Positions 33,001 through 35,349 of a stretch of DNA of 35,349 nt are shown piece after piece. The translations under genes and the position numbers were made by a program. How positions within the stretch are numbered: the first letter of the stretch is position 1; every line of letters begins with the position of its first letter. Source of the stretch: Amphimedon queenslandica (lineage: Eukaryota > Porifera > Demospongiae > Haplosclerida > Niphatidae); NCBI RefSeq assembly GCF_000090795.2, contig NW_003546573.1, positions 75,279-110,627 on the forward strand, read 5' to 3'. A model generated the notes under the pieces. That model was given only the letters and a program-made list of their open reading frames with translations. It did not search any database and was not told the origin of the DNA.

Positions 33001-35349
33001 TTTAAAATAATATTTAAGCCTATAACTAGATGTACATTACAGTAATAGTTACAAAAAAACATACCCGTCAGTTAAATACACCAGAATTCATTGTCAAGGA
33101 ATTAAAATTTGAAAGGTGCCATTTTATTAATACTAAAAATCACTAAATTTAATTAGCTAATAACTTAATTTTTTGCAAAAATAATGCATTTTGCAAGAGG
33201 TATTTCTTAGTGGCTATTTTTCATAGAATCTAGCCTGTGAAATAAAACTTAATTGCTATTATGAACAGGATTGAAACCTTGTAGTAGCCACTATTTTATT
33301 TCACAGATCCATCTCCCTCTTAGCAGGGCTTTCTACAAAGCATACATGCTAAGTGAGTTAAACAGCATACTTCATGAGATGACAATTAGCACAAGTACTG
33401 TACATGGCATATGCAGCAGCTTTAAAATTCATTAAAAATCCAATTTTGACTGGAATAAGCCCAAACTTTCTACACAACATACACATGTATATACATGAAA
33501 ATCTATATGAACCAGGAACAGGGGAGTAGGAACCATTTTTCAATTTGGGGGGCAAGACAGATTGTGTGTATGCATGTATATGTATAAGAAGGGGGGTCTG
33601 GGGGTACCCCCCAGAAAAAATTTTCAAAAAGCGCTGCTCAGAGAGCAATTTTAACATGTTTTTGAACTACAATTACAATGTCATAATTATTATTATGACT
33701 GCAAAAAGGAGGGTGACCTGTCACCCCTATCACCCCCCTAGGTACAGGCCTATAATAAATCAAATCATTGACTGATATTGAGGGGGCAAGCCCCCTCTGA
33801 AATAATATTGGGGGGCAACTTGCCCCCCCTGTTCCTACTCCCCTGAGGAAAAATAAAAATCAAGACCATGTTATAGTACAAAGACTTTGACCCAAATATT
33901 GAGCAAATTAAAAATTCATTGAAATATATAATTTTGATCAAAATCAGCTAAAACTTTCCTTCACAACATCAATACATGTATATACACCAAAAAAATATAA
34001 GAATGGAGAAGTCCATCCTTTTCAAGTTTAGCAAAATTTAGCCCAAGACCATGTACTATAGTACAAAGATTTTGCCTCAAATATTGAGAAATTTTAAAAA
34101 TTTATAAAAATCTAATTTGATCAGAGTCAGCTCAAATGTTTTTAAACAACATAAGTACATGTATATATGCATTAAAAAAATTACAACATAGAATTTCCTT
34201 CTTGTATTTTTTATGCCAAATCCTCCTGGCAACCCTGCCTCTTCCACATTTGGACAAAAATAGAATGAATCTGGTTATGTAGGACTAAGCCACTGTCTGA
34301 TGAGTGAGTAACTGTTCTAATTGACTTCAAGAGCATGTACCTGTACATAATTATCTGTCTATTAGACAGTGCTAACAATTGAAAAAAACCTGCAGATCCC
34401 ATGTGATTATGCAAGCACAAAATTATTGAATACATCACATGTAGAATAAGGTTTTATGTTGGTAATTTTATATGCATAAACTTTATCTTACACGTGATAT
34501 GTCACAAACAATTCATTGCAGTTAATGATAATCTTAAATAAACATCACTGAAATTTGCAAAAACTGCTACACATACCACGATAGTATCACTGTCAGCAAT
34601 GCTTTGCTCTGTCGATTCAGTCTTTAGTTGTGCGAGGGAAGAAGGTGTAGCTTTCAAAATTGATTCCTAAATATGCAAATAATTTTATAATTTAAAAATC
34701 TATGGCTGGTACTTCTTTATCCATGAAATCAATTTTTTCATCTACTGGATAATACAAAAGTTATCAATAAAAAAAATTTTTGGCATAAAATTACCTTCTT
34801 TGCTGGGTGTTGATTTATGAACAATATCTATTATAATCATAAAATCAAATCACCATAATACATGTATACGTACGTACATGCAATTTGAATTAATTCATAA
34901 CTCACATTTCTCTTCTTGTAGTAATTCAATTACAGTAACTCCTTTATTCTCTAGCTTCTTCAATATCACTGGATCATTGAGATCTCTCATGACATCATCA
35001 AGAACACATGGCAGTATAGCATAAGTGATGATAATACAATTTTTCCGCAATTGTTTGAGAAATGCATCTTCTGACCATGAGAATTTACCAAAGGTTAATA
35101 TCCAAGTATAAAAACGATATAGAAGCCAAGGAGAGTCAAGACGAAAGGAAATATAAGGCAAACCAACAGGAATGGTGGGGGAGAGCTCAGACCATTGATC
35201 AAATAAATGTACCAAGTCCTTGCACGAAATTTTATCCAGTAACTCAGCATATTTTTTTTCATAATCGTAAACTTGGTTCATAAGATCATCATCATGAGGA
35301 CTAAGGTTTGATAATCTTTTCAGCAGATTGTAATGAGATAACCAATAAA
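26977..35349 (-). CDS. Ankyrin-repeat protein gene, one repeat per exon, 5' end off window
   Basis: At least 19 exons are visible. In order: >35349-34906, 34827-34795, 34650-34577 (or from 34666), 32987-32907, 32783-32691, 32634-32524, 32124-32023, 31976-31878, 30601-30500, 30451-30344, 30000-29899, 29847-29749, 29398-29300, 29246-29148, 28860-28759, 28710-28609, 27862-27756, 27518-27420, 27336-27253, and possibly 27003-26977. The N-terminal 147 codons are an unrecognised region. A short linker and then 15 ankyrin repeats follow. From the ankyrin part on, all introns are phase 0. Two repeat subtypes alternate: GTPLHCAS.. with ADVNAVDK, and RTPLFNAVDSG.IE.VDILLT with RTDVVDK. One exon has a one-base frameshift. 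Ankyrin repeats mediate protein binding; the partner is unknown. It could instead be two adjacent genes (see 31610-31639). Confidence 0.85.
27253..27336 (-). CDS. Ankyrin repeat exon 15 (subtype 1, shortened)
   Basis: It encodes YGETPLHFAIKRGETDIVQL and then LKKHMYHE, only 28 codons, as expected for a C-terminal capping repeat. The donor is GTAAGA, so at least one more exon follows. Confidence 0.9.
27420..27518 (-). CDS. Ankyrin repeat exon 14 (subtype 2)
   Basis: It encodes RNRTPLFNAVDWCRINVVDI and then LLVNGATTDIVDQ, phase 0. The donor is GTAAGG. Confidence 0.92.
27756..27862 (-). CDS. Ankyrin repeat exon 13 (subtype 1) with 1-base frameshift
   Basis: The first part encodes NNYTGTPLHCASETNSADIV and then ELLI. 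A run of eleven A (plus-strand T, 27781-27791) follows where twelve are needed to continue into NADVNAVNE. The exon is 107 nt instead of 108. As written, the frame reaches a TAA within the exon and would remove repeats 14 and 15. Confidence 0.88.
27863..28608 (-). other. Ankyrin gene intron (746 bp), no exon seen
   Basis: The sequence is A/T-rich with an (AAT)n-type run at about 27885-27925. The long reading frames here are non-coding in appearance. Confidence 0.7.
28609..28710 (-). CDS. Ankyrin repeat exon 12 (subtype 2)
   Basis: It encodes RSEKTPLFYAVDSGSIEAVD and then ILLTHGARTDVVDK, phase 0. The donor is GTAAGT. It is very close to exon 8 at the nucleotide level. Confidence 0.93.
28759..28860 (-). 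CDS. Ankyrin repeat exon 11 (subtype 1)
   Basis: It encodes SGETPLHYACMTGKADIVKL and then LITKGKADANALNK, phase 0. The intron to the next exon is only 48 bp. Confidence 0.93.
29148..29246 (-). CDS. Ankyrin repeat exon 10 (subtype 2)
   Basis: It encodes NNRTPLFDAIDSDNIEIVGV and then LLNNGAKTDVVDK, phase 0. The donor is GTAAGC. Confidence 0.93.
29300..29398 (-). CDS. Ankyrin repeat exon 9 (subtype 1, divergent)
   Basis: It encodes DNKILLHYASKSDKVEMLNF and then WIRRNYDVNALDK, 33 codons, phase 0. The canonical TPLH is changed to ILLH. The donor GTACAT is weak. Confidence 0.88.
29399..29748 (-). other. Ankyrin gene intron, nothing else seen
   Basis: This is A/T-rich sequence with a small ATCTTT repeat near 29441-29480. 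No exon was recognised. Confidence 0.7.
29749..29847 (-). CDS. Ankyrin repeat exon 8 (subtype 2)
   Basis: It encodes YKRTPLFNAVKSGSIEAVDI and then LLTNGARTDVVDE, phase 0. The donor is GTAATA. Confidence 0.92.
29899..30000 (-). CDS. Ankyrin repeat exon 7 (subtype 1)
   Basis: It encodes DGETLLHCASKSGKAEILKF and then FTKREDCDVNVLDK, phase 0. The donor is GTAAAT. Confidence 0.92.
30344..30451 (-). CDS. Ankyrin repeat exon 6 (subtype 2, 36 codons)
   Basis: It encodes WTKRTPLLNAVESYRCSIKV and then IDILLHNRAKTDIVNI. It is slightly longer than its siblings (an extra YRC region). Phase 0. Confidence 0.9.
30500..30601 (-). CDS. Ankyrin repeat exon 5 (subtype 1)
   Basis: It encodes LDDTVLHYASESGKADIVQL and then LIAKGKADVNTVNK, 34 codons, phase 0. 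The donor is GTGAAG. Confidence 0.92.
30905..30955 (-). pseudogene. Decayed ankyrin repeat relic
   Basis: The minus strand reads DGETPISWHNAVYKGQSKQ, close to the subtype-1 start DGETLLHCAS, but with damaged codons. An in-frame TGA lies just after the nearest AG acceptor in the expected phase. It lies between repeat exons 4 and 5, where the alternation predicts subtype 1. Confidence 0.55.
31610..31639 (-). CDS. Candidate internal first exon (MPSNSGSTLE)
   Basis: An ATG followed by ten codons ends exactly at GAG|GTAAAT in phase 0, the phase used by all ankyrin exons downstream. Upstream (31640-31770) is a TATA-like CTTTATAAT with non-repetitive sequence. It could be an alternative promoter or the start of a second ankyrin gene that continues at 30601. 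No transcript evidence is available. Confidence 0.35.
31878..31976 (-). CDS. Ankyrin repeat exon 4 (subtype 2)
   Basis: It encodes RNRTPLFNAVDSGNIEVVDI and then LLTHGGRTDAVNI, 33 codons, phase 0. The donor is GTAAGA. Confidence 0.92.
32023..32124 (-). CDS. Ankyrin repeat exon 3 (subtype 1)
   Basis: It encodes YTGTPLHCASEIGNADFVHL and then LVSKGNADVNAVDK, 34 codons, phase 0. It has a canonical TPLH motif. Confidence 0.93.
32232..32487. mobile_element. MITE-like element with 19-bp perfect inner TIR, probable TCA TSD
   Basis: The perfect inverted repeat CCCCGTTTACACTAATCCA lies at 32234-32252 and 32467-32485. The flanking TCA at 32229-32231 and 32488-32490 is a probable 3-bp duplication. The motif GTTTACACTAAT recurs internally near 32297 and inverted near 32413. 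It has no coding capacity and sits in an ankyrin-gene intron. Confidence 0.82.
32524..32634 (-). CDS. Ankyrin repeat exon 2 (divergent)
   Basis: It encodes CTLGGDTALFKAIKKDNVII, then LELLLNKGANPNIGSDR. Phase 0, with donor GTAAGT. Confidence 0.9.
32691..32783 (-). CDS. Ankyrin repeat exon 1 (divergent)
   Basis: It encodes NKMLIEAINPYTKPEEVIGL and then LEAGADPNATE. The ankyrin pattern is clear in LLEAGADPN. Phase 0. Confidence 0.88.
32907..32987 (-). CDS. Ankyrin gene linker exon (ASSVLQEMS..)
   Basis: It encodes ASSVLQEMSLLEQGSIKEKA and then IMESSNL, phase 0 at both ends. The donor GTACAT is weak. It is probably a helical cap before the repeats. Confidence 0.65.
33327..34240. repeat. Dispersed repeat family, copy interrupted by a MITE
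   Basis: The left part resembles 1869-1960 (CTACAAAGCAT..GCTAAGTGAGTTAAAC). The right part has two units sharing CAAGACCATG.TATAGTACAAAGA and a following TCAGCT.AAA segment, about 170-190 bp apart. Confidence 0.65.
33519..33845. mobile_element. MITE-like element, 15-bp terminal inverted repeats, 5-bp TSD
   Basis: The ends are CAGGGGAGTAGGAAC and its exact reverse complement, flanked by the direct duplication AGGAA at 33514-33518 and 33846-33850. The interior has G-runs and C-runs (GGGGGGCAAG-type) that could fold back. There is no coding capacity, so it is a non-autonomous DNA transposon. The superfamily is not assigned. Confidence 0.85.
34577..34650 (-). CDS. Ankyrin gene linker exon
   Basis: It encodes ATPSSLAQLKTESTEQSIAD and then SDTIV. 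The acceptor at GAAAG|CT keeps frame with the micro-exon. The more canonical TTTAG at 34667-34668 would keep the same reading frame in this exon but would break phase with the exon before it. The donor is GTATGT. Confidence 0.55.
34795..34827 (-). CDS. Ankyrin gene micro-exon (33 nt)
   Basis: It encodes Y-IVHKSTPSKE with flanking phase-1 introns (acceptor ATAATAG, donor GTAATT). It is supported only by splice signals and frame continuity with both neighbours. Confidence 0.5.
34906..35349 (-). CDS. Ankyrin gene, 5'-most visible exon (unrecognised N-terminal region)
   Basis: It is open from the window edge (YWLSHYNLLKRLSNL...) and contains DYEKKYAELLDKISCKDLVH, SWSEDAFLKQLRKNCIIITY and VILKKLENKGVTVIELLQEE. 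It looks helical and Leu-rich. I do not recognise a domain; a death-fold-like or NACHT-neighbour role would be speculation. The exon reads beyond the first in-window Met (35281), so the true start lies to the right. The donor is GTGAGT, phase 1. Confidence 0.75.

Larger units (their letters stand above)
32988..34576 (-). other. Ankyrin gene intron (1.59 kb) with repeat copies and a MITE
   Basis: It contains dispersed-repeat copies at about 33327-33513 and 33851-34240, split by a 327-bp inverted-repeat element (33519-33845). No exon was recognised. Confidence 0.75.

Overview
The window is nuclear DNA from an animal. It carries spliced genes with GT-AG introns, short exons, dense microsatellites and transposon debris. 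The very frequent TACATG-type self-complementary repeats, the compact genes and the ankyrin-rich gene content suggest a demosponge such as Amphimedon, but that is an inference and no phylogeny was done. No rRNA, tRNA, CRISPR array or prokaryote-style operon was seen.

Three protein-coding loci can be rebuilt by hand from exon homology, splice sites and phase continuity. (1) Positions about 1-12710, minus strand: the light intermediate chain of cytoplasmic dynein 2 (DYNC2LI1/D2LIC), the retrograde intraflagellar-transport motor subunit. Twelve exons give 306 residues in one continuous frame with an intact P-loop. About 45 C-terminal residues, judged by the human protein, lie off the left edge. 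(2) Positions 14321-24490, plus strand: midnolin (MIDN). Four exons give 547 residues with an N-terminal ubiquitin-like domain, a Catch-like region and a basic C-terminal helix, the features of the ubiquitin-independent proteasome pathway described for vertebrate midnolin. (3) Positions about 26977 to beyond 35349, minus strand: an ankyrin-repeat gene open at the right edge. Nearly every ankyrin repeat is its own phase-0 exon of about 99-108 nt, and two repeat subtypes alternate along the gene.

DYNC2LI1 and MIDN are divergent and share about 1.6 kb between their start codons. That interval holds a near-consensus RFX X-box, GTTTCCCTGGCAAC at 12895-12908, about 185 bp upstream of the DYNC2LI1 start, which fits a ciliary gene. 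MIDN and the ankyrin gene are convergent. The roughly 2.5 kb between their stop codons holds an array of a roughly 170-bp repeat, interrupted by a likely retrotransposon tail and flanked by two near-identical copies of about 110 bp.

The most unusual part is the ankyrin locus. It has six and a half alternating two-repeat modules with symmetric introns, a one-base homopolymer frameshift in one module (A11 where frame needs A12), a decayed module relic in an intron, a possible internal first exon that could make it two genes, and two well-delimited MITE-like insertions (one with a 5-bp target duplication, one with a probable 3-bp duplication).
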